NCBI GenBank assembly: GCA_016927905.1
Contig: JAFGLW010000001.1
Location: forward strand, 124,001 to 188,000
DNA: 64,000 bases
Direction: 5' to 3'
Source: a candidate division CSSED10-310 bacterium
GTDB lineage: Bacteria; CSSED10-310; JAFGJC01
The notes beneath the pieces were generated by a model that was not told where the DNA came from, made no database searches, and saw only the letters and a program-made list of their open reading frames with translations. Within the stretch, counting starts at the first letter, position 1, and each line of letters opens with the position of its first letter. Below, one piece after another: positions 45,235-55,400 of this stretch. A program made the translations under genes and the position numbers.

Positions 45235-46578
45235 ATGTTCAAGCGCATGAGAAAAACAAAGAGGGAAAGGGTGTTGGTGATCGGTCTGGACGGTTATCCC
45301 TGTTCTCTTCTGAGCGACCAGATCGCCCGCGCCGCCCTGCCCCGGTTGTCAAATCTGCTCCGGGAATCTCTTCCGGTGCGGATGGAATCGGTCTATCCCA
45401 CGGTGTCTGGAGTGGCCTGGGCGACCTATATGACAGGGAGAAATCCGGGAAATCACCGCATATTCGGCTTCATTGACAGAAAGTACAAACCGTTTCAGCT
45501 CGTAATACCCGACAGCCGGCACATCGGCTGTCGGACGCTCTGGACGCTCCTGGGCGAATCCGGGCATCCGATCATCGTCGTCAATGTGCCCCTCACCTAT
45601 CCACCCCGACAGGTGAACGGAATTTTGGTCGGGGGATTTCTCTGCCCGGACATCGCCAGGGTGGCTTATCCGCCGGCCATAACGGAGAGTCTGAAGCGGA
45701 GCGGATATATCATCGACGCTGAAACCGGGTATGGAGTATCGGGTCAGTGGAACAGTTTTCTGGATCATCTGGAAACAACCCTGGAACGTCGCATCGCGGC
45801 TTTCATCGGTTTGATCGATCACCACGAATGGTCTTTTGCCCAGCTGCATATAATGGAGACAGACCGTCTGTTTCATTATCTGTGGAAAGCGGTTGAACGG
45901 GATTTCGATCCGGGGATCACCGGCCGCGTCGATCAGTTTTTCAAGCTCCTGGACGGCCTGTTGGACACCCTGATCAGCCGTCTCGATTCCGGCGACGAGC
46001 TGATCCTGCTTTCCGATCACGGATTCTGCCGGGCGACACACGCAGTGCAGTTGAACAGACTGCTTCAGGAAACGGGTTTTCTGGATGCCCGGGATTCGCA
46101 ACCGGTCGGGCATGATGAACCGCCAGGAGGCTACGCTTACAGTCTCATGCCCGGCAGGATCTTCATGAATCTCAAAAACCGGGAACCATGGGGACGGACT
46201 GAGCCGGATCGTCGGGACGAAATCCTGAACCGGATCACTTCCTTGCTGTCATCGATCAAAATTCCCGGAACGGATCGATGTGCATTCAAGCGAATCTGCC
46301 GCAGTGCTGAGTTGTATCGAGGAAACTACTTGTCGGAAGCCGCTGATTTGATCGTTGTTCCGGAACGTGGTGTGGAACTTCGGGCCAGTTATGCCGCCGG
46401 AGCGGTTTTCGAGACGAGCAAACTGCAGGGAATCCACACATTCGACGACGCATTTGTCTGGATAAAAAACCGGCGTGTGATTCACGACAGACCGAATATA
46501 ATCGACCTTTATCCCTCGATTCTTGAAATATTTGCAATGAGCGACCCTGAAGCGGAAGGATCCTCACTTTTTCATTGA
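45235..46578 (+). CDS. Alkaline-phosphatase-superfamily phosphodiesterase-like protein 1 (no LGYL tail)
   Basis: 447 residues, no signal peptide, no membrane helix: probably cytoplasmic or exported by an unknown route. Type I phosphodiesterase/nucleotide pyrophosphatase fold: metal Asp19 in VLVIGLDGY, nucleophile region YPTVSGVAWATYMTG (position of the usual Thr is Ser58), NVPLTYPPRQVNGILVGGF, metal pair METDRLFHYLW and LLSDHGF. A final metal His is likely in GIHTFDD. The C-terminus lacks the LxxLGYL tail seen on later members. First gene of the cluster, overlapping the frame ahead of sat by a few bases. Substrate unknown. Confidence 0.83.
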   Translation: MFKRMRKTKRERVLVIGLDGYPCSLLSDQIARAALPRLSNLLRESLPVRMESVYPTVSGVAWATYMTGRNPGNHRIFGFIDRKYKPFQLVIPDSRHIGCRTLWTLLGESGHPIIVVNVPLTYPPRQVNGILVGGFLCPDIARVAYPPAITESLKRSGYIIDAETGYGVSGQWNSFLDHLETTLERRIAAFIGLIDHHEWSFAQLHIMETDRLFHYLWKAVERDFDPGITGRVDQFFKLLDGLLDTLISRLDSGDELILLSDHGFCRATHAVQLNRLLQETGFLDARDSQPVGHDEPPGGYAYSLMPGRIFMNLKNREPWGRTEPDRRDEILNRITSLLSSIKIPGTDRCAFKRICRSAELYRGNYLSEAADLIVVPERGVELRASYAAGAVFETSKLQGIHTFDDAFVWIKNRRVIHDRPNIIDLYPSILEIFAMSDPEAEGSSLFH

Positions 46579-46592
46579 AAGGAGCACATGCA

Positions 46593-47744
46593 ATGCACAA
46601 TTTAATTCCGGCTCATGGAGGCAAACTGGTTAACAGAATATTAACCGGTCAGCAGCGCCAGGTGTTGCTTGATCGGATCCCGGGTTTGAAGCGGCTGGTG
46701 CTGAACCGACGTGAGATCGCCGATTTGGAAATGCTGGCGACCGGCGCTTTCAGTCCTCTTGACGGATATGTCAGTTCGAAAGATTACGAGAGTATTCTGC
46801 ACAGCATGCATCTGACCAACGGCCTGCCCTGGACGATTCCGATCACTGTATCGGTCGGTGCGGAACACAAAGCCAAGGTCAGGGAGGGTGAGGATCTGGC
46901 CCTTCATGATTTGGCCGGTAAATGCCTGGGAATACTGGAACTGGAGGAAATCTATCCCTACGACAAACAAAGGGAAGCTTTACAGGTGTATGGAACGAAC
47001 GATATCCAGCATCCCGGCGTTGCGGCACTCCACCAGCAGGGCGAGTATTATCTCGCGGGTAAGATCAGTCTGATTAATCCCATTGCGCACGACGATTTCA
47101 ACAAGCACCGGCTGGAACCCAGGGAAACCCGGCTGTTGTTCCGTGAAAAGGGATGGCGAACGATCGTGGCTTTTCAAACCCGCAATCCCGTGCACCGGGC
47201 GCATGAATACATCCAGAAATGCGCGATGGAAATTGTCGACGGACTGCTTCTGCACCCGCTGGTGGGTGAAACGAAAAGTGATGATATTTCTGCCGATGTG
47301 CGTATGAAGTGTTATGAGGTTCTTCTCGAGAATTACTATCCCCGCGACCGGGTGGTTCTCTCGGTAATGCCCGCAAACATGCGCTATGCCGGACCGAAGG
47401 AAGCCATCATGCATGCCATCATCCGAAAGAACTACGGCTGTTCCCATTTCATAGTCGGAAGGGATCATGCAGGAGTGGGGAATTATTATGGCACCTTCGA
47501 TGCGCATCATATTTTCAAGGAATTCGATCCGCGCAACCTGATGATCACTCCGCTGTTTTTTGATTACACGTTCTATTGCACCCGTTGCGGCGGTATGGCT
47601 TCAACCAAGACCTGCCCCCACGGCAAGGAGTCCCATGTGTTTTTATCCGGGACCAAAGTTCGGGAGATGCTGGCCAGGGGGGAATCACCTCCCATTGAAT
47701 TCACCCGGCCGGAAGTCGCGAAAGTTCTTATGAATCATTCATGA
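46593..47744 (+). CDS. sat: ATP sulfurylase (sulfate adenylyltransferase)
   Basis: 383 residues from the ATG at 46593 (GGAG eight bases upstream). Makes adenylyl-sulfate (APS) from ATP and sulfate. N-terminal PUA-like domain (ELATGAFSPLDGY-type: MLATGAFSPLDGYVSSKDY), catalytic QTRNPVHRAHEYIQ, GRDHAGVGNYYG, VMPANMRYAGPKEA, and a Zn-type CTRCGGMASTKTCPHG before the LSGTKVREML block. The length is that of monofunctional Sat with no fused kinase. Combined with cysC four genes on, it gives a route to PAPS. Sat could also run in reverse in sulfite oxidation, but no aprAB or sulfite reductase is visible here. Confidence 0.95.
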   Translation: MHNLIPAHGGKLVNRILTGQQRQVLLDRIPGLKRLVLNRREIADLEMLATGAFSPLDGYVSSKDYESILHSMHLTNGLPWTIPITVSVGAEHKAKVREGEDLALHDLAGKCLGILELEEIYPYDKQREALQVYGTNDIQHPGVAALHQQGEYYLAGKISLINPIAHDDFNKHRLEPRETRLLFREKGWRTIVAFQTRNPVHRAHEYIQKCAMEIVDGLLLHPLVGETKSDDISADVRMKCYEVLLENYYPRDRVVLSVMPANMRYAGPKEAIMHAIIRKNYGCSHFIVGRDHAGVGNYYGTFDAHHIFKEFDPRNLMITPLFFDYTFYCTRCGGMASTKTCPHGKESHVFLSGTKVREMLARGESPPIEFTRPEVAKVLMNHS

Positions 47745-47762
47745 AATCCATCAGAAATTCTC

Positions 47763-48650
47763 ATGAAACCCAACGAAACTGCAGTTCCGCTACTGGCTGA
47801 TCTTCATATTCACACCACCGAATCCGACGGGACGGTGACACCGGATGCGGCGGTCAAACGGGCTCATGTTCTGGGCATCGGATTGATGGCTATAACCGAT
47901 CATGACACCATCGACGGTAATGACCTCGCCGTCAAAACAGCTGAAAAGCTGGGAGTTCTCTGTCTCCGGGGACTGGAAATCAGCGTCAACAGCCGGTTTG
48001 GCTCCATCCATGTTCTCGGTCTCGGCCTGCAGCATTTCTCCGAACGCCTTGAAAAACTCCTGGAACAGATACAGATCGGGCGTCGCGAGCGGAATCCCCG
48101 GATCGTGCGAAAACTGAAACTGCTGGGTTTTGATATTTCCATGGAAGAAGTCAGAGATCTGGCAAAAGGTGAAATCATCGGCAGGCCGCACATTGCCAAG
48201 GCCCTGGTCAATCGGAAATATGCAGCGGATCAAGCCGAAGCGTTCGAACTGTTCCTGAACCGGAGTTCAGCCGCGTATGTTGAGAGATGGCGGCCTGAGG
48301 TGCGCCAGGCAGCCGATGCGATCTCGGATTCTGGAGGCATCCCCGTTCTGGCTCACCCCGGACTCATCCCCATACCCGACACCGGGACCAGGAAAGATTT
48401 CTTACATCAGCTGAAATCCCGCGGTGTGCTCGGATTGGAGGTTCATTATCCTTCTCATTCCGCTGAAATGCACACTCAGCTCGAATCGATTGCCTGCGAT
48501 CTGGAAATGATCAAAACCGGAGGAAGTGATTTTCACGGAGAGAATAAACCGGGTATCGAAATGGGCAGAGGCACCTGTGGCCTGCCCATTTTGCTGGATT
48601 ATGTCCGATCCCTTATCGAAACCCTCAACATCCCCCTGCCGTGCCGATGA
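47763..48650 (+). CDS. PHP-domain phosphoesterase, RNase AM/pAp phosphatase type
   Basis: 295 residues. PHP metal-site motifs: LADLHIHTTESDGTVTP, MAITDHDTIDG, RGLEISV, IIGRPHIAKALV, PVLAHPG and GSDFHGENKPG. The insertion around 95-175 is typical of YciV/RNase AM, which hydrolyses nucleoside 3',5'-bisphosphates (pAp) and degrades 5'-end RNA. pAp is what remains after a PAPS sulfo group is used, so its place between sat and cysC fits pAp removal (a CysQ role). That functional link is inference from family and position. The stop overlaps the next start (ATGA). Confidence 0.88.
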   Translation: MKPNETAVPLLADLHIHTTESDGTVTPDAAVKRAHVLGIGLMAITDHDTIDGNDLAVKTAEKLGVLCLRGLEISVNSRFGSIHVLGLGLQHFSERLEKLLEQIQIGRRERNPRIVRKLKLLGFDISMEEVRDLAKGEIIGRPHIAKALVNRKYAADQAEAFELFLNRSSAAYVERWRPEVRQAADAISDSGGIPVLAHPGLIPIPDTGTRKDFLHQLKSRGVLGLEVHYPSHSAEMHTQLESIACDLEMIKTGGSDFHGENKPGIEMGRGTCGLPILLDYVRSLIETLNIPLPCR

Positions 48651-50074
48651 AGATCGACCGCCTGAAGGATTCCGGTTATCCGGCCGGACGGTTGATGATC
48701 ATCGGATTGGATTGTGCGGAACCTTCTCTGGTATTCGACCGTTTCCGGCACCTTCTTCCGAATCTGGAAAAGCTGTCCGGCAGCGGCTATTGCGGGCCGC
48801 TACGGTCAACGGATCCGCCACTGACGATCCCCGCCTGGACTTCCATGTTTTCCGGGCAGGACCCCGGCCGGCTCGGATTATACGGTATCCGGAACCGAAC
48901 CGGCTACAACTACAGCGATCTGATGATCTCCGCTTCCGGCACCGTACACGTCCCCCGCATCTGGGATTACGTGAGCAGGCGGAATGAACCTTCGATCCTG
49001 GTCGGCATACCTCAAACATATCCCATCCGCCCCGTTAACGGCTGCGTCGTTGCCGGTATGCTTGCCCCCGGTACCCACTCCCGATTCACTCACCCGCCTG
49101 CATTGAAACTCGAAATCGAATCGGTTGCAGGGGGATACGAGATTGATATACCGAATTTCCGGCAGGTCTCCCCCGAAGAGCTGGCGGAACGCATCTGGAC
49201 CATGACACGAAAACGGTTCCGGGTGTTCCGTCATCTGATTAAAACGCGGGAATGGCGGCTGGCGATCTGTGTGGAGATCGGGCTGGACCGCCTGCATCAC
49301 GCCTTCTGGCATTACTGGGATACCAATCACCCCCTGCATTTTCCCGGCAATCGTTTCCAGTCGTTCATGCCGGATTATTACAGCCTGCTCGATCGGGAAA
49401 TCGCCGGAGTTCTTCAGTCGACTCCGGAGGATACGGCCGTCTTTGTCGTTTCCGATCATGGTGCCCAACCCATGATGGGGGGAGTGCGCATCAATCAGTG
49501 GCTGATGAACCGCGGTTACCTGACTTTGAGGCTCCAGCCGCCACCTGAATCGGATCTGCAAATGGACTGGATAGACTGGGACCGCACATTGGCCTGGGGA
49601 GAAGGCGGGTATTACGGCCGGGTGTTTCTGAACGTGAAAGAGCGGGAACCCCGCGGGATCATTCCCCGGTCGGATGCGGAGCGTATCTGCTCGGAACTTG
49701 CCCGAGAATTTGAAAACATGACCGGACCGGACGGCAACCTTCTGAAAAACCGGGTCATCATTCCCCGGCTGCATTATCGGCAGATCCGGGGATATCCGCC
49801 GGATCTCATGGTTTATTTCGGTAATCTCGCCTGGCGGTCACTGGGAGAAATCGGGGTTCCGGATATTTTCACCAGGCAAAACAACCGGGGTCCGGATGGC
49901 GCCAATCATGCGCAATACGGTGTTTTGATTTCCAATCTGCCCCTGAAACCGGAAAACGATTCCGGAGGATTTCAAATCACCGATCTCATGTCCGTGTTCT
50001 GTGAAATCCTGAATATCAGGTTACCAAACGATGCCTTCCCGGAACCGGCAGGAAACGGGAACGGCCAAGATTAG
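48647..50074 (+). CDS. Alkaline-phosphatase-superfamily phosphodiesterase-like protein 2 (no LGYL tail)
   Basis: 475 residues from the ATG at 48647 (ATGA overlap with the PHP gene). Same fold: LMIIGLDCAEPSLVF (Asp22), DPPLTIPAWTSMFSGQDPG (Thr60), GIPQTYPIRPVNGCVVAGML, GLDRLHHAFWHY, VVSDHGAQPMMGGVRINQWL and a late GANHAQYGVLIS block carrying the last metal His. No signal peptide or helix. The C-terminus runs into a low-complexity GNGNGQD end without the LGYL tail. Translationally coupled, so co-regulated with sulfate activation. Confidence 0.85.
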   Translation: MKIDRLKDSGYPAGRLMIIGLDCAEPSLVFDRFRHLLPNLEKLSGSGYCGPLRSTDPPLTIPAWTSMFSGQDPGRLGLYGIRNRTGYNYSDLMISASGTVHVPRIWDYVSRRNEPSILVGIPQTYPIRPVNGCVVAGMLAPGTHSRFTHPPALKLEIESVAGGYEIDIPNFRQVSPEELAERIWTMTRKRFRVFRHLIKTREWRLAICVEIGLDRLHHAFWHYWDTNHPLHFPGNRFQSFMPDYYSLLDREIAGVLQSTPEDTAVFVVSDHGAQPMMGGVRINQWLMNRGYLTLRLQPPPESDLQMDWIDWDRTLAWGEGGYYGRVFLNVKEREPRGIIPRSDAERICSELAREFENMTGPDGNLLKNRVIIPRLHYRQIRGYPPDLMVYFGNLAWRSLGEIGVPDIFTRQNNRGPDGANHAQYGVLISNLPLKPENDSGGFQITDLMSVFCEILNIRLPNDAFPEPAGNGNGQD

Positions 50075-50093
50075 GGAAAGAGAGGTTGATTTC

Positions 50094-50690
50094 ATGTCAA
50101 AAGGATATACCGTCTGGTTCACCGGATTGTCGGGTTCCGGAAAATCCGCACTGGCAAACCGGCTGGCCGAAACGATTAAATCCCGCGGACAAACCGCTGA
50201 AGTGATCGATGGGGATGTAATCCGGCGCAGCCTGTCCAAGGATCTGGGATTCTCCAAGGAAGATCGCGACGAAAACATCCGCCGGGTCGGTCATGTCTGT
50301 AGTTATCTGACGGCGACCGAGCGTGTTGCGATAGCCGCCTGCATTTCACCTTATGTATCCATCCGCAACCGCAATCGAGACCTGATCGGCAATTTCGTGG
50401 AAGTCTATTGCAAATGCGCCGTTCAAGTTTGCGCGCAGCGCGACCCGAAAGGTCTTTATGCAAAAGCTTTCGCCGGTGAAATCAAGGGATTTACGGGAGT
50501 CGATGATCCATATGAAGAACCTGAAAATCCGGAAGTGACCGTTTTCACGGATTCCGAAACCGTTGAAGACAGCCTTACCAGAATCGTCACCCGGCTTGAA
50601 GACATGGGCTATCTCCCCCGTCAGGATTCTCTGACCGCAGAGGAGGAAAGCGAGATTCGGGAACGGTTGAAAAACCTTGGTTATCTTTAA
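50094..50690 (+). CDS. cysC: APS kinase with C-terminal LGYL tail
   Basis: 198 residues from the ATG at 50094. Phosphorylates adenylyl-sulfate to PAPS. P-loop FTGLSGSGKSALANRL, VIDGDVIRRSL, LGFSKEDRDENIRRVGHV, FVEVYCKCAVQVCAQRDPKGLYAKA, GFTGVDDPYEEPENPEV. Typical CysC domains end near residue 175; here about 20 further residues form an acidic helix with LTAEEESEIRERLKNLGYL at the very end. The same ending occurs on the next three gene products. A start further upstream (50031) would overlap the previous gene. Confidence 0.94.
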   Translation: MSKGYTVWFTGLSGSGKSALANRLAETIKSRGQTAEVIDGDVIRRSLSKDLGFSKEDRDENIRRVGHVCSYLTATERVAIAACISPYVSIRNRNRDLIGNFVEVYCKCAVQVCAQRDPKGLYAKAFAGEIKGFTGVDDPYEEPENPEVTVFTDSETVEDSLTRIVTRLEDMGYLPRQDSLTAEEESEIRERLKNLGYL

Positions 50691-50783
50691 TTTCACAGCG
50701 CCGGCGATGTTTGCCGCCCGTCATAATCGCGGATATACTTCCATTCACCCCGAAACCGGATTGTACGGGATGGAGAAATATTG

Positions 50784-52466
50784 GTGCAGGGAAACCGCAT
50801 TTTCATATTGGGTCTTGATGGAGCGACCTTCGATCTGATCGATCCGCTGATCGAGCTGGATCAATGCCCCAATCTGGCACGGCTGAAATCCAAAGCGGCT
50901 TGGGACGCGCTGGAATCAACCATCCCTCCCACCACCCCTCCGGCCTGGACGACCTGCGTGACCGGCTGCAATCCCGGCAAACACGGCATATTCGATTTTA
51001 CCGTCAGCCCACTGGAGGATCCTGCTCAACCCCTGGTCTCATCGTTCTCCTCCAAAGTCCCGAAACTGTGGAACATTTTCAATCATTTTAACCGGAGAGC
51101 CATAGTAATCAATGTCCCGATCACGTACCCGCCGGAACCGATCGACGGCATCATGATCTCCGGAATGATGACTCCCGGAATCGATTCTCCGTTCACCCAT
51201 CCCGGGCATATCCGGGACCGCCTGAAAGCGATATGCGGCAATTACATAACAAATGTCGATATCCCCGGATACGATATTCATGTCGGCAGCGAGATACAGC
51301 GATTTCTAGATGACATCCTCGAATCTATGGAACGGCGTTTTGAAGCCGTCCGCCATCTCATGCAGAACGAGGAATGGGCTATGTTCATGGTCGTCTTCAT
51401 TGCAATGGACCGGATTCAGCACCTGTTCATCAAGTATCTGCTGCCGGACCAGAAACTGTATCGTCTGCCCTATGCCGAGACAATACGCAGCAGAATCTGG
51501 TCGATCTATCGAAGACTGGATCAGATGATCGGAGAAATTGAGATGTCCCTGCCGGACGACACCTTTCTGTTCATCCTGTCCGATCACGGATTCGGACCGA
51601 CCAGCGGTTTTTTCAACGCCAACGAATGGCTCCGGGATTCAGGATACCTCGCTGTCAAGGGGAAAGCATATTTTAAAAGGCGTTGTTTCCATATCGCCAT
51701 GAACCTGGCCGAAACATCGGCGGTTAAAACCTTTGTTCCCGATTTGCTTTCTTCAGGAATACGCCGAAAAATCCGGAAGACCCGGTCGACATTGGATTCA
51801 CCGAGAAAGGATCTCGCCGATACGATCAACTGGGATAAAACCCGCGCGTTCTTTGCTTCCATCCCCTCACAGGGTATCTACCTGAACACTGGCGGTGCCC
51901 GTTCCGGGAATCCCGCTGTCCACGGCACCGACATATCAAATCTCCAGTCGGAAATCGCCAATGCCCTCGCCGCACTGCTCGACCCGGAAACGGGGCAACC
52001 GATCGCGGATTCAATCCGGCTGCGCGAGCAGATCTATTCCGGCCCGGCGGTCGCATTCGCGCCCCACATCCTGTTCACGCTGTCGAATTACCGATATCTT
52101 GGCCGTCAACATCTGGGTTCGGCTTTATGGTTTACCTCCTGCCGGGATGAACCGGTCGGATTTCACCGATCCAACGGCATATTCTACGCTCTGGGACCCG
52201 GTATCAGAGCTGGCAAAATAAATGGCTCGAAGATTCTCGATTTCACGCCGACGGCCTGTTACGCAGCCGATCTACCCATTCCCGACCATGTGGACGGCTC
52301 GGTCATGAAAAACCTGTTTACAATCGATTTCCAGAACAAGCGCAATCCCCGTTTCTTCGACGGACAGAATATCGGTATCGGTCACCCCGCTGATTCCACC
52401 CAATATCAACCCGATGAACAGAATTTGGTACGCCGTCGGCTCCGGGATCTGGGATATCTTGAATAA
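50784..52466 (+). CDS. Alkaline-phosphatase-superfamily phosphodiesterase-like protein 3, with LGYL tail
   Basis: 560 residues from the GTG at 50784 (GGAG eight bases upstream); a TTG one codon earlier is possible. Asp12 in FILGLDGATF, nucleophile region IPPTTPPAWTTCVTGCNPGKHGIFDF (Thr51), INVPITYPPEPIDGIMISGM, FIAMDRIQHLF, ILSDHGFGPTSGFFNANEWL, and GFHRSNGIFYALGPGI with the final His. A about 150-residue insert lies between the SDHG block and that His. Ends DEQNLVRRRLRDLGYLE. No signal peptide. The PAW/NPGKHG form of the family is known from many candidate phyla, mostly untested. Confidence 0.85.
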   Translation: MQGNRIFILGLDGATFDLIDPLIELDQCPNLARLKSKAAWDALESTIPPTTPPAWTTCVTGCNPGKHGIFDFTVSPLEDPAQPLVSSFSSKVPKLWNIFNHFNRRAIVINVPITYPPEPIDGIMISGMMTPGIDSPFTHPGHIRDRLKAICGNYITNVDIPGYDIHVGSEIQRFLDDILESMERRFEAVRHLMQNEEWAMFMVVFIAMDRIQHLFIKYLLPDQKLYRLPYAETIRSRIWSIYRRLDQMIGEIEMSLPDDTFLFILSDHGFGPTSGFFNANEWLRDSGYLAVKGKAYFKRRCFHIAMNLAETSAVKTFVPDLLSSGIRRKIRKTRSTLDSPRKDLADTINWDKTRAFFASIPSQGIYLNTGGARSGNPAVHGTDISNLQSEIANALAALLDPETGQPIADSIRLREQIYSGPAVAFAPHILFTLSNYRYLGRQHLGSALWFTSCRDEPVGFHRSNGIFYALGPGIRAGKINGSKILDFTPTACYAADLPIPDHVDGSVMKNLFTIDFQNKRNPRFFDGQNIGIGHPADSTQYQPDEQNLVRRRLRDLGYLE

Positions 52467-52480
52467 TGGAGGAGATGTGA

Positions 52481-55400
52481 ATGGCCAGTCCAATCCGGCA
52501 AGCCTGGAACAGCATTCCGGTAAAAATCCGAAACGGTTTCAGCATGCTCATGAAGTTCATGATCACCCTCATCGCGTTTTACCTGCTTCTGAATCATCAG
52601 GTCCAAATGATCGATCATCGAAGTGTCAGACTCGAGAACGACGCTGTCATCCAGCTCGCCGCGGGCGATGAAATATTGATGGGATCAACTCCCTACACCC
52701 TGAAGAACGGGTTGAAGATAATCGGACCGGAAGGGAACTATCGAAACCTGAAAGATGCCCAGACGGTCAAACTGAAATCGGGTCAGACAGGAATCCTGTT
52801 GCCCCTGGAACGACAAACGACCTTCCGGGCCATCATGGAATATCTTCCCCGGATCAAGGCGTCCACTTTCTGGACATTCGTTCTGCTGGCTGCCCTCATC
52901 AAAAGCATCGGAATCCTGGCATCCATGTACAGATGGCATCTCCTGCTCCAGGGACAGGGCATCCGTTTTCCGTTCTGGCATATTGCCGGCAGTTTTCTGA
53001 TCGGCCGCTTCCTGGGAACATTCCTGCCTTCGACCATCGGTCTGGACGGATACAAACTCTACGATGCAACCCGTTTTTCCCGGAGAGTCGTTGAGTCGAC
53101 TGCGGCGACCATTATAGAAAAAGTACTTGGGATCGTGGGCATATTCATCACATTTTTGGTCGCGCTGCCACTGGGACTCGAAATACTGGGTGCGCAGGCG
53201 GTGAATATCGCTTTTTTGACCGTTCCGATATCGGTCGGGATCATCGTGGTGTTTTTCACGCTTCTGTTTTACCCCGGGCTGGTTCAATGGTGCATCGAAC
53301 ATCTTCCGATTCCGGGACGAAACAGAATCGAGAAATTCATTCAGAGGGTATCCCGTTCCGCGGCCGCATACCGGGATCAGAAACTTTTATTGATCAATGC
53401 CGCCTTTCAGAGTTTTTTGGTTCATTTCTGCACGGCTGCAATGTATTTTTTCACGGCGCTGGCCATCGGTGCGGTGGGAGCGACTTTCTGGCAGGTCACC
53501 TTCGCCTCCAGCATCCAGATTTTCGCCACGGTCATCAGCCCGATCACCATTGCCGGTGAAGGCATCCGCGAAATCGCCCAGTATTATCTGCTGAGAAACC
53601 AGCTGGGACCCGCCCAGGCCATCGTCTCAGCGGCGCTGGGATTCTGGGCTGCAGAAGCTTTGACCCTGTTCGGCGGAATATTCTGGTGGGCCAGAAAACG
53701 CACATACCGACCTTCATTTTTATATCTGGATGGCCGCCAGGCGGATCTCGAAGCCCTGATGCACCGGGACGACATCGGGATTGAAGATTTGAAGCAGCCG
53801 GAAGAGATCCTGTCCCGGGGCTGGGTCCGAAACGCCTTTTTTGCTAGGATTGCCGCGGGATTCAGCGCCGGATTGCTGGCGGGCGTAATGCTGGGTCTTG
53901 TGGAATCTTTCTGGCTTTTTTTCTCAAAAAGCCCTTCGGCTGACATGTTTGCATACGGCATGATCCTGTACGGGTTGATCGGCGCCGCTGCGGGTACGGC
54001 TCTGGGCACCGGACTGGGACTGGTCGCGGTTGCCCTGGGTCATGTCAGGGGCGCGCTGAACACTTTCGCACTCGTTCTATCCGGATGGTTCTCCCTGAAT
54101 ATCCTCGTCCTGGGCAGGTTCAGACTGTTCCGGGATATATGGAAGGAGCAGACTCTGCCGTTTCAAATCCTGCTCGTGCTGATGGCGGGAACCTGTATTT
54201 GTTTTGTCATCCTGTTCCATGTTGCGCGAAGAAACAACACTCCGGTCGGTTCCAGAATCCGGAATTCCCTGATCCTGTCCGCAGCATTGATCGCTGCCGG
54301 CATCACCATAGGTCTCAGTGGCGGATTGTTCTTTGAGCGTCCTGTTCTGGATCCACCCATTGTTCCGAAACATCTCCAGGAGGCACCCAATGTCATTCTG
54401 ATCATGTGCGATGCTCTCCGGGCGGATCATATCGGCTGTTATGGATACTCCGCGGCGCAAACCCCTGTAATCGATTCGCTTGCCGGTATGGGGATCCGAT
54501 TCAAATTCTGCTACGGCCAGGCAAGCTGGACCAAACCCGGCACAGCCAGTATTTTCACGGGCATGTATCCCTCCGGTCACACGGCGGTGCTGAAACCGGA
54601 TATTCTGCCCGATTCGGTCACGACCCTTGCCGAAGTTTTCCGGGATGCCGGTTATCACGCTGTCGGGTTTCCAAACAATATCAATATCTCGCCCGGGTTC
54701 AACTTCGGGCAGGGATTCGACGAGTATCACTATCTGGCGCCGGATTATTTTTTCTTCGCTTCCGAAGCCGGTTCCCAGTTCAGCTATTATTCCATCCTGC
54801 GTCTGGTCCGGGAACGGTATCTTTTCAAATCCAAACAACCCCGGCATTATTACCAGGAAGCCGGCGTCGTGGTCGGTAAATCAATCGATTATCTGGATCG
54901 CCGCGGCAATGCGGAGCGTTTTTTCCTTTATCTCCACTTCATGGAACCGCACGATCCCTATTTCAGCCATCCTTTCGACGGAACCGGGTACGCGCGAGTG
55001 GACATGCCGGACCCCGATCCGTCGCTGGCAGGTGTTTTCCGCCGGACATACGATGAGGAAATCACCTATATGGATGAATGGATCGGCCATCTTTTTCAGG
55101 CTTTGAAAGAACGCAACCTATGGAATGACACGATCATTCTGATCACCGCGGACCACGGGGAGGAATTTTTCGACCACGGAGGCTGGTGGCATGGCACAAC
55201 CTTGTACCAGGAGCAGATCGCCATCCCCATGGTGTTCAAACTCCCCCGTAACGACCAGGCCGGTACCGTCCGTCTGGACAACGCCCGCCAGATCGATATC
55301 GCTCCCACTCTTCTGTCCCTGTGCGGGATCCCGCACCCGGACAGTATGAGTTTCGGTCGAAGCCTGTTTCACACCGCCGGTCCGCTCGATCGGATCAAGG